Shown: positions 8,396-15,649 of the stretch, in pieces
How positions within the stretch are numbered: position 1 is the stretch's first letter
Layout of the letters: every line of letters begins with the position of its first letter
The notes under the pieces: model-generated
Seen by the model: the letters and a program-made list of their open reading frames with translations, nothing else
What the model was told of the DNA's origin: nothing
The model's database searches: none
Made by a program: the position numbers and the translations under genes
NCBI GenBank assembly: GCA_036266155.1
Contig: DATANR010000152.1
Location: 1 to 64,000 of the forward strand
DNA from: SIAJ01 sp036266155
Lineage (GTDB): Bacteria; Planctomycetota; Planctomycetia; Gemmatales; Gemmataceae
Length of the DNA stretch: 64,000 nucleotides
Direction of reading: 5' to 3'

Positions 8396-9508
8396 TCACG
8401 CTCGTTGACCAAGTGCGACCTGACAGCGTTCGATCAAATCGTTGGTCTCGAAGGCCCGCAAACGCGGCTCAGCTATTTGGAAGTGGCGCTCGGCTGCGGG
8501 CAGGTCGCCGGTCGCAGCACAGGCGAGCGTCAAATACGTGTGAATACGATCGATGGCCGCTCCCATCAGCGCGGTCGAGTAGCGCAGTGGTTCCGCGAGT
8601 CGGGCCGACTCGTCGAGCAGTTCGCGCGCTTTTTCCGGACGGTTTTCTTCCAGGGCAAGCACGCCTTCGGCCATGATGAGGAACGGCGTCAACGGTTCGC
8701 TGATCTCATGCGCTCGGGCCTGTTCGAGCAGCGGCCGAGCACGTGCCGTATCACGGTGATACCGAAGACGGGCCATCGCGAGATCGATGAGCACGGTCGG
8801 ATTATCCGGCGCATATTCCACGGCCTTCTCGCTGCATTCGATCGCACGATTACCGAGCTTGGCAATGTGAAAGACGTCAGCAAGCTGGCCCCAATAGAGC
8901 CACGCCGGCGACTTCGGATCGTCGGCATACGGGCGCACGACGTCCATCGCCTCTTCGAGTCGGCCGAGTCCGGCCAGGGCCTTCGCTTTGAACACCGCAT
9001 ATTGAAGCTCGGGGACAATCGATTGCACGGCCGGCAAGGCGGCCAGCATCTCTCCCCACCGGGCCCAGGCATTGAAGGCCATCGCCCGCTCAAATCTCCG
9101 ACCTGGACTAAAGGCTTCGCCGAGCAGGACGATGACTGGCGGCGTTAGCAGCAAGAGACACGACAACGCGTCGAGTGCCTCCCACGGGACCTCGAGAACG
9201 CGCCGGCCGGTCAGCAGTGCGACTACGGGGAGGAACAGCCACCAGTTATCGCGGTAAAGACGCGCGATCATGTGGAGAATGAACACTCCGCGGTTCATGC
9301 GTCCGAGAGCCAGATAGTCGCGCGGCGTCAGATGCTTGAGAACTTCCGGCTTGAATAGATGCCCAATCACATCGTCCGAATGCAGCGTGACGTTGACGAA
9401 GCCGCGGGCCTTGAACCGGCTCGTGGCCTCATCGCCCGTCGCGGCAGAGATGGCCTCGGTGCGCGAACGGCCATGTAAATCGGTTCCAGTCAGAATGTAC
9501 TTCGGCAT
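8396..9508 (-). CDS. Unknown membrane protein with TPR-like repeats
   Basis: A 370-residue protein. Residues 1-55 form a small soluble domain (starts MPKYILTGTDLHGRSR). Two hydrophobic segments follow around residues 90-105 and 115-130 (FLPVVALL and LLLLTPPVIVLLGEAF). From about 145 the chain is helical with TPR character: ALAGLGRLEEAMDVVRPYA, LADVFHIAKLGNRAIECSEKA, EYAPDNPTVLIDLAMA. This suggests a membrane-anchored scaffold facing either compartment. It ends 15 bp from the SNF2 stop, with the two genes convergent. No Shine-Dalgarno sequence is seen at the ATG. I cannot name a function. Confidence 0.7.
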   Translation of the reverse strand: MPKYILTGTDLHGRSRTEAISAATGDEATSRFKARGFVNVTLHSDDVIGHLFKPEVLKHLTPRDYLALGRMNRGVFILHMIARLYRDNWWLFLPVVALLTGRRVLEVPWEALDALSCLLLLTPPVIVLLGEAFSPGRRFERAMAFNAWARWGEMLAALPAVQSIVPELQYAVFKAKALAGLGRLEEAMDVVRPYADDPKSPAWLYWGQLADVFHIAKLGNRAIECSEKAVEYAPDNPTVLIDLAMARLRYHRDTARARPLLEQARAHEISEPLTPFLIMAEGVLALEENRPEKARELLDESARLAEPLRYSTALMGAAIDRIHTYLTLACAATGDLPAAERHFQIAEPRLRAFETNDLIERCQVALGQRA

Positions 9509-9651
9509 GTGGATCGCGAACCGGGCGGCCTCAAGAACGAGATTTGAGCGTTTCTCATTGTCCCTTCATCCGGTATTTCCCATTCAACCCCTACCACCCA
9601 AACGGTCGATAAAAGGAAAATCCCCCGTCACACTCGGGCGTGTGCCGGGTT

Positions 9652-9657
9652 TATAAT
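9652..9657 (+). promoter_or_regulatory. Consensus -10 box for the BON gene
   Basis: TATAAT lies 25 bases before the ATG at 9683; transcription would begin near 9664 and give a leader of about 19 bases containing GGGAG. No convincing -35 box lies at the expected distance. Confidence 0.45.
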
Positions 9658-9682
9658 AGGGGATGCCCCTCGGGAGCTTGCC

Positions 9683-10576
9683 ATGCGACGCCACCTATAC
9701 CTTGCCGCCATTGCCTTGACGCTCGGCGTCTCCGCGGAGACGTTTGCACAAGGCGGATCATCTTACGGCGGCGGCGGCAGAAGTTCTGGGGGTGGCGGGT
9801 CCTCTTTCAGTGGCGGCGGAACTTCGTTCGGTGGTGGGGGCTCATCGTTTTCTGGCGGCAGTGGCGGTGGCTCGTCGTTCAGTGGCGGGTCATCGTTTAG
9901 CGGTGGCACCAGTTTCAGTGGTGGAACATCCTTTAGCGGCGGCTCGTCCTCGGGTGGTAGCAGCTTTAGCGGCGGAACAAGTTTTAGTGGCGGCACGAGC
10001 TTCAGCGGTGGAACATCCTTCTCGGGCGGGTCGGGTGGCGCCGGCGGCGGCCGGAGCTTCTCCGGCGGCGGAATGAGCGGCGGCACGAACTTCCAAATCA
10101 GCCCGACGAATCCGTTCGCCAAAGATTTCGGCAACCCGCTTTATCCGGGCCGGCCCGGCAGTTCCAACATCAGCAACAAGACACCGGGCGGCTTCGGGCA
10201 GCCGTCGTTTGGCGCCGTAACGTCGGCCGCTACGCAAGCCAGTGCGACCGGACGAGGTTCGGCGATGGTGAACAACCGCGGAATGATGGGTGGCCTGGGC
10301 GGACAGCAAAACACGCCGGCGGTCAGCTATGCGGCCACGGTTTCCTTCGCGCCTACGCCGGTGGTAGCTCCGGCGATGCGTGCGAACCTTCAGGGCATCG
10401 TTAACCGATCGTCGTTCATCGGCGTACCTGCCAACGTGCGTGTGGAATCGGATGGCGGGACCATCGTCCTGCGTGGCAAAGTCGCCGACGATGACGAAAG
10501 GCGCCTGGTTGAGAGCATGGTCCGGCTCGAGCCGGGCGTCAGCGACGTGCGCAATGAACTCAAGGTTGGTCCCTAA
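9683..10576 (+). CDS. Secreted Gly/Ser-rich repeat protein with C-terminal BON domain
   Basis: A 297-residue protein with signal peptide (hydrophobic residues 5-20, cleavage near ETFAQ). Residues about 24-135 are almost entirely repeats of the type GGTSFSGG, encoded by near-identical DNA. The middle (140-230) is low complexity. The last 60 residues (SSFIGVPANVRVESDGG, IVLRGKVADDDERRL, PGVSDVRNELKV) form a BON domain, a small fold that binds membranes or other envelope components. The ATG has GGGAG 6 bases upstream. It probably works in the periplasm or outer surface; the repeat region may be a flexible spacer. Its stop codon overlaps that of the convergent HIT gene. Confidence 0.8.
   Translation: MRRHLYLAAIALTLGVSAETFAQGGSSYGGGGRSSGGGGSSFSGGGTSFGGGGSSFSGGSGGGSSFSGGSSFSGGTSFSGGTSFSGGSSSGGSSFSGGTSFSGGTSFSGGTSFSGGSGGAGGGRSFSGGGMSGGTNFQISPTNPFAKDFGNPLYPGRPGSSNISNKTPGGFGQPSFGAVTSAATQASATGRGSAMVNNRGMMGGLGGQQNTPAVSYAATVSFAPTPVVAPAMRANLQGIVNRSSFIGVPANVRVESDGGTIVLRGKVADDDERRLVESMVRLEPGVSDVRNELKVGP
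9765..10085 (+). repeat. In-gene tandem repeats coding GGTSFSGG units
   Basis: Short units such as GGCGGAACAAGTTTTAGTGG and GGTGGAACATCCTTTAGCGG are tandemly repeated in frame in multiples of 3 bases. Units differ mainly at third codon positions. Such arrays can change copy number by slippage or recombination while keeping the frame. Confidence 0.75.
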
Positions 10577-10917
10577 CCCGGCGGCCAATGAAATGGCCGC
10601 CCGCCCATCAGATGCAAATGCAAGTGGGGCACGGTCTGACCGCCGTGCCCCTTGCAATTGATGACGAGCCGATAGCCTTCTTGCAGTCCCAAATCCTTCG
10701 CCAAGCGCACGGCCACCAGATGCAGATGACCGACCGTCTCCCGGTCGCCGTCCGTGATGTCGTCCGCGGTCGCGATCACTTTCTTCGGAATGATGAGCAC
10801 GTGGACGGGAGCCTGCGGGTTCACGTCGTGAAAGGCGAGGCAGCGATCGTCTTCGTGAATGATCTTCGCCGGAATCTGTTTGTTGATGATTTTCAAGAAG
10901 ATGTTGTCGGCGAGCAT
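10573..10917 (-). CDS. HIT-family nucleotide hydrolase (HINT/PKCI branch)
   Basis: A 114-residue protein of typical family length. FLKIINKQIPAKIIHEDD at the N-terminus and the histidine triad HLHLHL (97-102) preceded by GGQTVP identify the HINT branch of HIT proteins, which hydrolyse adenosine 5'-monophosphoramidates and related aminoacyl-AMP compounds in the cytoplasm. The ATG at 10917 has a near-perfect GGGAGGGG immediately upstream; a longer frame to 11073 has no such signal. It diverges from the RNase HII-like gene across 75 bp. Confidence 0.92.
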   Translation of the reverse strand: MLADNIFLKIINKQIPAKIIHEDDRCLAFHDVNPQAPVHVLIIPKKVIATADDITDGDRETVGHLHLVAVRLAKDLGLQEGYRLVINCKGHGGQTVPHLHLHLMGGRPFHWPPG

Positions 10918-10957
10918 GTCCCCTCCCAAACTAGCGATTGCTTTCCCACAGTTTAGC

Positions 10958-10978
10958 GGCCGACCCAACGGGTCGGCC
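10958..10978. repeat. Short hairpin between divergent HIT and RNase genes
   Basis: GGCCGACCC, three bases (AAC), then GGGTCGGCC form a perfect 9-bp stem. It ends 14 bases before the RNase HII-like start, leaving room for GGAG. It could act in either 5' leader or be another dispersed palindrome. Confidence 0.45.
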
Positions 10979-10992
10979 CGCGGAGCGCTCGG

Positions 10993-11946
10993 ATGCCCTG
11001 GCGGGTTGGACTCGACGAGGCCGGTTACGGACCAAACCTCGGCCCGCTGGTGCTGGCGTCGTCGTCCTGTCACGTGCCGGCGACGGCGGACGGCTGCCTG
11101 TGGCAGATTCTATCGGCTGCCGTTCGCAAGGCAGAACACAGCGACGATGGCCGGCTGCTCATCGACGATTCGAAGAAGGTCAACGAGGGCAAAGCGGGGC
11201 TCGCTCGACTTGAGGCCGGAGTGTTCGCGGTGATGGCGCTACGCCGCAAGCGGCTGGCGACGGCGCTTGATTATTTGCAGGAAGTCGCCCTCGGGGATTC
11301 ACTGGAAGACCTGCATGGCGAACCGTGGTTCGACTCGGAGTTCGCGCTACCAGCGGCACTGGTCGCAGATGCAATGAATGGTACGGCGATGGCCGAAGCG
11401 TGCGTGAATGTCGGAATTCAATGGGGCCCAATCCATTCCGTTGTGATTCCAGCGCCGAAGTTCAATCGTCTGCTCGAGGACTGGAAGGTCAAGTCCGGCG
11501 TGCTCGCCACGGGCGTCATCGCACTCTTGCGTGCGACGCTTGAGCTGCCCGGCAACGAGCCGATCCACATCGCGGTCGACAAGCTGGGCGGACGACATTT
11601 CTATGCACCCCTCTTGCACGAAGCCTTTCCCGACGGTTGGGTGCGTGTCATTCGCGAAGGCCCAAGTCAATGCGAATACGCGATCGACAACCTCGATCGC
11701 GAAGTGCACATCCGCTTCGAACCGCGAGCGGACGGCAATCACTTGAACGTGGCGCTGGCGTCGATGGCGGCCAAGTATCTGCGTGAAGTGTGCATGCTGC
11801 AATTCAATCGCTACTGGACCGACATGGTCGCGAATCTGAAACCGACCGCCGGCTATCCGGGCGACGCGGGTCGCTTCTTTGACGAGATTAGGCCGGCGCT
11901 GGTCAAGAACGGGATCGCGGAGCACTCAGTATGGCGGGCGAAGTGA
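10993..11946 (+). CDS. Divergent ribonuclease HII-like protein
   Basis: A 317-residue protein. The start MPWRVGLDEAGYGPNLGPLV mirrors the GIDEAGRGPLAGP motif of RNase HII, with the catalytic pair Asp8-Glu9. DDSKKV, AVDKLGG and ASMAAKYLREV correspond to later conserved blocks, the last matching the AAKxxRD-like helix. RNases of this class cut the RNA strand of RNA-DNA hybrids and remove misincorporated ribonucleotides. It is about 100 residues longer than usual RNase HII, with extra sequence in the middle, and has Tyr where the Arg of the GRG motif normally lies. RNase HIII is an alternative relative. The ATG has GGAG 7 bases upstream. Confidence 0.72.
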   Translation: MPWRVGLDEAGYGPNLGPLVLASSSCHVPATADGCLWQILSAAVRKAEHSDDGRLLIDDSKKVNEGKAGLARLEAGVFAVMALRRKRLATALDYLQEVALGDSLEDLHGEPWFDSEFALPAALVADAMNGTAMAEACVNVGIQWGPIHSVVIPAPKFNRLLEDWKVKSGVLATGVIALLRATLELPGNEPIHIAVDKLGGRHFYAPLLHEAFPDGWVRVIREGPSQCEYAIDNLDREVHIRFEPRADGNHLNVALASMAAKYLREVCMLQFNRYWTDMVANLKPTAGYPGDAGRFFDEIRPALVKNGIAEHSVWRAK

Positions 11947-11963
11947 CCTTTGCACCTTTTCAC

Positions 11964-11982
11964 TTCACGCACATCGCGTGAA
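11964..11982. terminator. Weak hairpin between convergent genes
   Basis: TTCACGC, loop ACATC, GCGTGAA: a 7-bp stem 18 bases after the RNase HII-like stop and before the end of the oppositely oriented 12033 gene. There is no T tract, so this is tentative. Confidence 0.3.
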
Positions 11983-12032
11983 AGGCAATTGAACGGTGAG
12001 GCACCATCGTGACCCGTCGACGCACCCCAGCA

Positions 12033-12368
12033 TCAAGCCCCATTCGCCGATGGCGGGGCCAGCGGATGTTGCGGACTGGGTTCAAACTGCCAAACCGTGA
12101 CCATCGGGATGCGCTCGTGGATCGTGTAATATCCGATCAGACTATTGCGGGAAACGCGATAGAGAATCGAGTTCATGCCGCGTAGCTTACGAAGTGGATC
12201 ACCGGCTTCGCGGGGATCGTCGCGGAGAGCGAACAGAATGTCCACGACCGCGTTCCGGAACTCGACTCCAATTCCGTGGGCGGTCGCGCGACGGATCAGG
12301 TCGCCAATATGTCCCCGAAGGGAATCGCTCATCCCGACTTCAAAGGGCGGGGCGGGATCCGGGATCAT
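12033..12368 (-). CDS. Small protein, possible ParE/RelE-like toxin, coupled to upstream gene
   Basis: A 111-residue protein. The C-terminal half (DPLRKLRGMNSILYRVSRN, LIGYYTIHERIPMVTVWQF) has the alternating beta-strand look of the ParE/RelE toxin fold, although the N-terminal helices are not typical. Its ATG overlaps the TGA of the preceding 81-residue gene (12365-12368), an ATGA junction typical of toxin-antitoxin and other coupled pairs. The product would inhibit translation or gyrase if truly RelE or ParE; neither activity can be read from sequence. A conserved small-protein family of unknown role is the main alternative. Confidence 0.6.
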   Translation of the reverse strand: MIPDPAPPFEVGMSDSLRGHIGDLIRRATAHGIGVEFRNAVVDILFALRDDPREAGDPLRKLRGMNSILYRVSRNSLIGYYTIHERIPMVTVWQFEPSPQHPLAPPSANGA

Positions 12369-12610
12369 TTCCCACCGTTCTTGAGGATTTCGTCCATCTC
12401 ACGGATCACTTGTTCGGCTGGGACTGCGTATTTCAACTGCTCGATCATTTCCTCCTCGCTCGGTAGGTTCGGTGGGGGCATGAACTTACACAAAGCATCG
12501 ACGGCTTCCTTTCGGTCGGCCCGCGTCTGGGCCAATTGTTTCCTGAGCCGCTCGTTCTCCGCCTTCAACTGATCCAGTTCAGCTCGAATATCGGAATTGT
12601 CAGTTTGCAT
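12365..12610 (-). CDS. Small coiled-coil protein, possible antitoxin partner
   Basis: 81 residues. Residues 7-40 form a strong coiled coil (IRAELDQLKAENERLRKQL). The C-terminal part (PPNLPSEEEMIEQLKYAV, QVIREMDEILKNGGK) is acidic and helical and could wrap a partner. It is the first gene of an ATGA-coupled pair. No DNA-binding motif such as ribbon-helix-helix is obvious, so if it is an antitoxin it is atypical; a GGAG (GCGGAGG) lies upstream of the ATG. Confidence 0.6.
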   Translation of the reverse strand: MQTDNSDIRAELDQLKAENERLRKQLAQTRADRKEAVDALCKFMPPPNLPSEEEMIEQLKYAVPAEQVIREMDEILKNGGK

Positions 12611-12708
12611 TTGTTATCCTCCGCAATTGCTTTGATCATACCCGGCCGCAGGCGACGGGTGAAGCGGCGGAGTGCTATTTGCAGCAAGCGCCACTGGATG
12701 ACGTCCAC

Positions 12709-14034
12709 CTACCGCTTCCCATTCACCTCCGCCCACATCCCCTTCAACTCCGCCGTCATCGCCTTCAGCCGCTCCGCTTGCTTCGGGTCTCTCGTCAAAT
12801 CATGTTTCTCGCCGATGTCGGCCTTCAAATCGTAGAGTGCGAACTTCTCCAGGGCCGCATCCGCAAGCAGTTTGTAGTCGCCGCGGCGGATGGCGACGGC
12901 CCAGATCGGCGTCGTGTCGCCGAGCGCCTTGTCGTATTGCCAGTAGAGCGGCCGCTTGCGCTCTGGTGGTCGGTTGGCGAACAGCAGAGGTGACACGTCG
13001 ACGCCGTCGAGCGCCTTGTCCGGGAGTTTGGCGCCGGCGAGAGCACAGAAGGTTGGAAGCACGTCAACGAAGCCAATCGGCTCATCGATCGTCTGGCCCG
13101 GCTTGATGTGACCCGGCCAACGGACGATGCCCGGCACCCGGTTGCCGCCCTCGGTCATGTGCAGCTTCATGCCGCGCAATGAGCCCGGCGAACCGTGCGA
13201 GCGCTCGGCGCCCTTGTAACGTTTCAGTGTCTCCGGGCCGTTGTCGCTCGAGAAGAACACAAGCGTGTTCGCCGCGAGCTTTTCGTCATTGAGGAACTTG
13301 AGCAGCCGGCCGACCTCGTGATCGATCAGCGAAACACTGCCAAAGTAGATGCGCTTGGTCTCGTCCGGTTCGTCCTTGTATTGCTCGCTCCAGGCACCCG
13401 GCACCGCGACCGGCTCATGCGGAGCATGGAACGTCACGAACACGCAGAACGGCTTCTCCTTGTTCTGTTGGATAAACCCGAGCGCCTCGTCCATCAGAAT
13501 CGTCGACGAGTTGCCTTTGAGCGGCCCGGCTCGCTTGCCGTTGCGCACGAAGTTCGTCGGGTCCTGGTGACTCGGGGCAGCGTTGTTCTGCGTGGCCAGC
13601 CAGTGGTCGAAACCGTGGTCGCCGGGCGTTGGCTCCTCGCCATTGAACTTGCCGTTGAGATGCCACTTGCCCGCCAGGCAAGTGCGATAGCCCGCCGTCT
13701 TCAAATGAACCGCGACCGTCGTCTCGGTCTTGGGCAAGAAGATGCCGGAGCCGTTTGGGATCCAGTCCTTGATGCCAAAGCGATTCGGATTGCGACCCGT
13801 CATCAGGGCCGCCCGCGACGGCGAGCAGACCGATTGACCGCAATAACACGATGTCAGCTTGATGCCGTCGCCGGCCATACGGTCGAGGTTCGGCGTCTTG
13901 ATACGCGTGTTACCGAAGCAGCCAAGGTCGCCGTAGCCCATGTCATCCGCCAAGAGCACGATCAAGTTCGGCTTCGGCGCGTCGGCGAGTGTGAATGCAG
14001 GGACGAGCAGGAGAGATGCAATAATGTGACGCAT
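12709..14034 (-). CDS. Secreted sulfatase (formylglycine type)
   Basis: A 441-residue S1-type sulfatase. After a signal peptide (cleavage near TLADA) come the metal-binding NLIVLLADDMGYGDLGC and the sulfatase signature CSPSRAALMTGR, whose Cys70 would be oxidised to formylglycine. AGKWHL and FFSSDNGPE are further active-site blocks. It removes sulfate esters from polysaccharides or glycans in the periplasm or outside; the substrate cannot be inferred. No maturase (FGE or anSME) gene is adjacent. The ATG at 14034 is preferred to one at 14070, because the extra 12 codons of the longer form derive from the 14047-14139 repeat. Confidence 0.92.
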   Translation of the reverse strand: MRHIIASLLLVPAFTLADAPKPNLIVLLADDMGYGDLGCFGNTRIKTPNLDRMAGDGIKLTSCYCGQSVCSPSRAALMTGRNPNRFGIKDWIPNGSGIFLPKTETTVAVHLKTAGYRTCLAGKWHLNGKFNGEEPTPGDHGFDHWLATQNNAAPSHQDPTNFVRNGKRAGPLKGNSSTILMDEALGFIQQNKEKPFCVFVTFHAPHEPVAVPGAWSEQYKDEPDETKRIYFGSVSLIDHEVGRLLKFLNDEKLAANTLVFFSSDNGPETLKRYKGAERSHGSPGSLRGMKLHMTEGGNRVPGIVRWPGHIKPGQTIDEPIGFVDVLPTFCALAGAKLPDKALDGVDVSPLLFANRPPERKRPLYWQYDKALGDTTPIWAVAIRRGDYKLLADAALEKFALYDLKADIGEKHDLTRDPKQAERLKAMTAELKGMWAEVNGKR

Positions 14035-14046
14035 TGAAACAGAGTA

Positions 14047-14139
14047 AACCACGAAACACACGATTAACACGAAAAAATCACATCAAGAACGGCGCAACCG
14101 TCTTCTGATCGTTTCGTGTTATTCGTGTGTTTCGTGGTT
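14047..14139. repeat. Inverted repeat AACCACGAAACACACGA type
   Basis: A 28-base arm starting AACCACGAAACACACGA (14047-14074) is inverted at 14112-14139 with one mismatch and a 37-base spacer. It fills the gap between the Hsp20 stop and the sulfatase start. The AT-rich arms differ from the GC-rich palindromes elsewhere in the window. It may fold into a transcript hairpin, but its form fits a dispersed intergenic repeat. Confidence 0.7.
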
Positions 14140-14146
14140 CCTCGTC

Positions 14147-14533
14147 TTACTCGCCCTTGACGGCGATCCGGCGCGGCTTGGCGGCTTCCGCCTTGGGCAA
14201 GCGCACCTTGAGCACGCCGTTTTTCAACTCGGCTTCGATCTTGTCGGCCGCCACATCCTCGGTCAATCGGAACGACCGGTGATAGTGGGCCGGCTCGTAT
14301 TCCCACAACGCGCGCCGTTTGTCCGCATGCGCTGGATTACGCCGACCGTGAACGCTCAACTCACCGTTCTCAAAGCGGACGTCGACGTCCGACGGCTTGA
14401 CGCCGGGCAGATCGGCCAGAAGCAGCACCTCCTGCTCGGTCTCCAGAATGTCGACGCGTGGCCGCGTGACGACAGCGGCTTCGCCGTTCTCCGTGGCGGG
14501 GAATTCACGATCCTTAATGACTTGTTCGGCCAT
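14147..14533 (-). CDS. Hsp20/alpha-crystallin small heat-shock protein
   Basis: 128 residues. The alpha-crystallin domain runs from about residue 25 (TRPRVDILETEQEVLLLADLPG) to the end, with the GVLKVRLPKAE motif (G-x-L) near the C-terminus. Such proteins are ATP-independent holdases that bind unfolding proteins in the cytoplasm. GGAG lies 8 bases before the ATG. It follows a second Hsp20 gene by 42 bp and is probably in the same transcript. The paralogues share the C-terminal pattern (RRIAVKGE here, RKIAVKAE there), consistent with tandem duplication. Confidence 0.93.
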   Translation of the reverse strand: MAEQVIKDREFPATENGEAAVVTRPRVDILETEQEVLLLADLPGVKPSDVDVRFENGELSVHGRRNPAHADKRRALWEYEPAHYHRSFRLTEDVAADKIEAELKNGVLKVRLPKAEAAKPRRIAVKGE

Positions 14534-14575
14534 GGTTGTATCTCCGTTTTTCTTGTGTGTGGTGGAATGCGCCGA

Positions 14576-15010
14576 TCACTCGGCCTTGACCGCGATCTTT
14601 CGTGGACGCGCGGCCTCGCTCTTCGGCAAGGTCAACTTCAAAACGCCGTGCTCGAACTTGGCGTCCACGCGGTCAGCGTCGACCGGCGTCGGCAGCGTCA
14701 GTTCGCGAGTGAACGCGCCAGCAAACCGTTCCTGACGATGCCAGACCGCGTTGGCAGGTTCGTGCGCCTTGCGTTCGCCGGACACCGTCAAGCGCGTCCC
14801 CTCTTTCACGGTGATGTCGAGCTTGTCGGCCGGCACGTCGGGCAGGTCGGCCTCGACATAGAACGCGGCCTCATCTTCCCAAACGTTTAAGGCCGGAGCC
14901 GCGACCGCGTGCGTACCGAGAACGGGGCGGCCGAACAGCCGATCAATCTCGGACCGCACGCCGTCCATCTCGCGCCAGAGGTTGTTGATGGTCTTTGAAT
15001 TCATGAACAT
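14576..15010 (-). CDS. Hsp20/alpha-crystallin small heat-shock protein
   Basis: 144 residues from the ATG at 15010, which has GGAGGAG 6 bases upstream; a longer frame lacks this. The N-terminal helix (NNLWREMDGVRSEIDRLF) is the usual variable arm, and the alpha-crystallin domain begins at PALNVWEDEAAFYVEADLPG-like sequence and ends with GVLKLTLPKSE. It is first in a two-gene Hsp20 cluster. No CIRCE element is visible upstream, so heat regulation, if any, is by another route. Confidence 0.93.
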   Translation of the reverse strand: MFMNSKTINNLWREMDGVRSEIDRLFGRPVLGTHAVAAPALNVWEDEAAFYVEADLPDVPADKLDITVKEGTRLTVSGERKAHEPANAVWHRQERFAGAFTRELTLPTPVDADRVDAKFEHGVLKLTLPKSEAARPRKIAVKAE

Positions 15011-15126
15011 GTTTTTCTCCTCCACTTTTCGCTGTGAGACTTGCCTCCGGTCATGGACAAATACAAGTGGCGTGCCAAATCGATCCAGAAAGGCGTAAGT
15101 TGTTTGAATTTGGGGAGATAGGAAAC

Positions 15127-15164
15127 GCACCGGGACCGTCGCCAACAGGCGATGGCCCCGGTGC
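15127..15164 (-). terminator. Hairpin downstream of the small BON gene
   Basis: Arms GCACCGGGACCGTCGCC and GGCGATGGCCCCGGTGC pair at 15 of 17 positions around a 4-base loop. On the minus strand it lies 26 bases after the BON stop and is followed by GTTTCC. It separates the BON gene from the Hsp20 genes, with only about 115 bases left for an Hsp20 promoter. Confidence 0.6.
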
Positions 15165-15190
15165 ATTAACACGGCTGACAAATTGGCAGA

Positions 15191-15415
15191 TTACTTCGGC
15201 GCCAGAACAAGTACGCGGTTGCGAAGCCGACGCCCGGCCGCGGCCGGTCGCACGGTCTCCTGGGCCATTTGCTTCAAGTAGTACGAGGTCACGATTCCGG
15301 TGATGACAACCTCGAACTCCGACTCGATAACTTCCAATCGCCGCAAGTCGTTGACTGGGCACTCCCGGAGTAGTGCCGCCGCTTGCGGAGGGGCATCGAG
15401 AACCGACGTAGCCAT
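15191..15415 (-). CDS. Small BON-domain protein
   Basis: 74 residues from the ATG at 15415, with GGAG 6 bases upstream. DLRRLEVIESEFEVVITGIVTSYYLKQMAQE and the final RNRVLVLAPK match a single BON domain, in which a strand, turn and helix pattern reads as FEVVITG-V-S-K-AQE. No signal peptide is present, unlike the BON protein at 9683, so it may be cytoplasmic. Role unknown. Confidence 0.7.
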   Translation of the reverse strand: MATSVLDAPPQAAALLRECPVNDLRRLEVIESEFEVVITGIVTSYYLKQMAQETVRPAAAGRRLRNRVLVLAPK

Positions 15416-15507
15416 GACACACTCCATGTCGTTCGTCTTGGGTCGCGCCATCCGTGAGAGCACAAGGCCCGAAGCCAGTTGTGCGGCCGGCAAAATTCAC
15501 ACGATCA

Positions 15508-15536
15508 TGCTAAACTCTCTAACCCCCAAACGCAAC
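15508..15536 (-). promoter_or_regulatory. Putative promoter for the small BON gene
   Basis: On the minus strand TTGCGT (15531-15536) and TAGCAT (15508-15513) are 17 bp apart in an AT-rich patch. Start would be near 15500, about 85 bases before the ATG. Confidence 0.35.
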
Positions 15537-15649
15537 TAATATTCGGGCGCAAATCGCAATTTTCACGCACTCTTCGCGAGCAGTCTTCCGTCCGAAAATG
15601 CAACGATCCGCGCGAAATCGCGCGGATCGTCGTGCATCATGACAAAGCG

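Noticed and set aside
9763..10134. Pro-rich minus-strand frame (PPLKLVPPLK units)
   Set aside because: It is the reverse reading of the Gly/Ser repeat array of the BON gene, not an independent protein.
14035..14070. Upstream ATG for the sulfatase at 14070
   Set aside because: The extra codons come from the repeat and would place a second hydrophobic stretch before the signal peptide.
14064..14306. Small frame with TTKHTNNTK sequence
   Set aside because: Encoded by the 14047-14139 inverted repeat; such peptides are by-products of that repeat.
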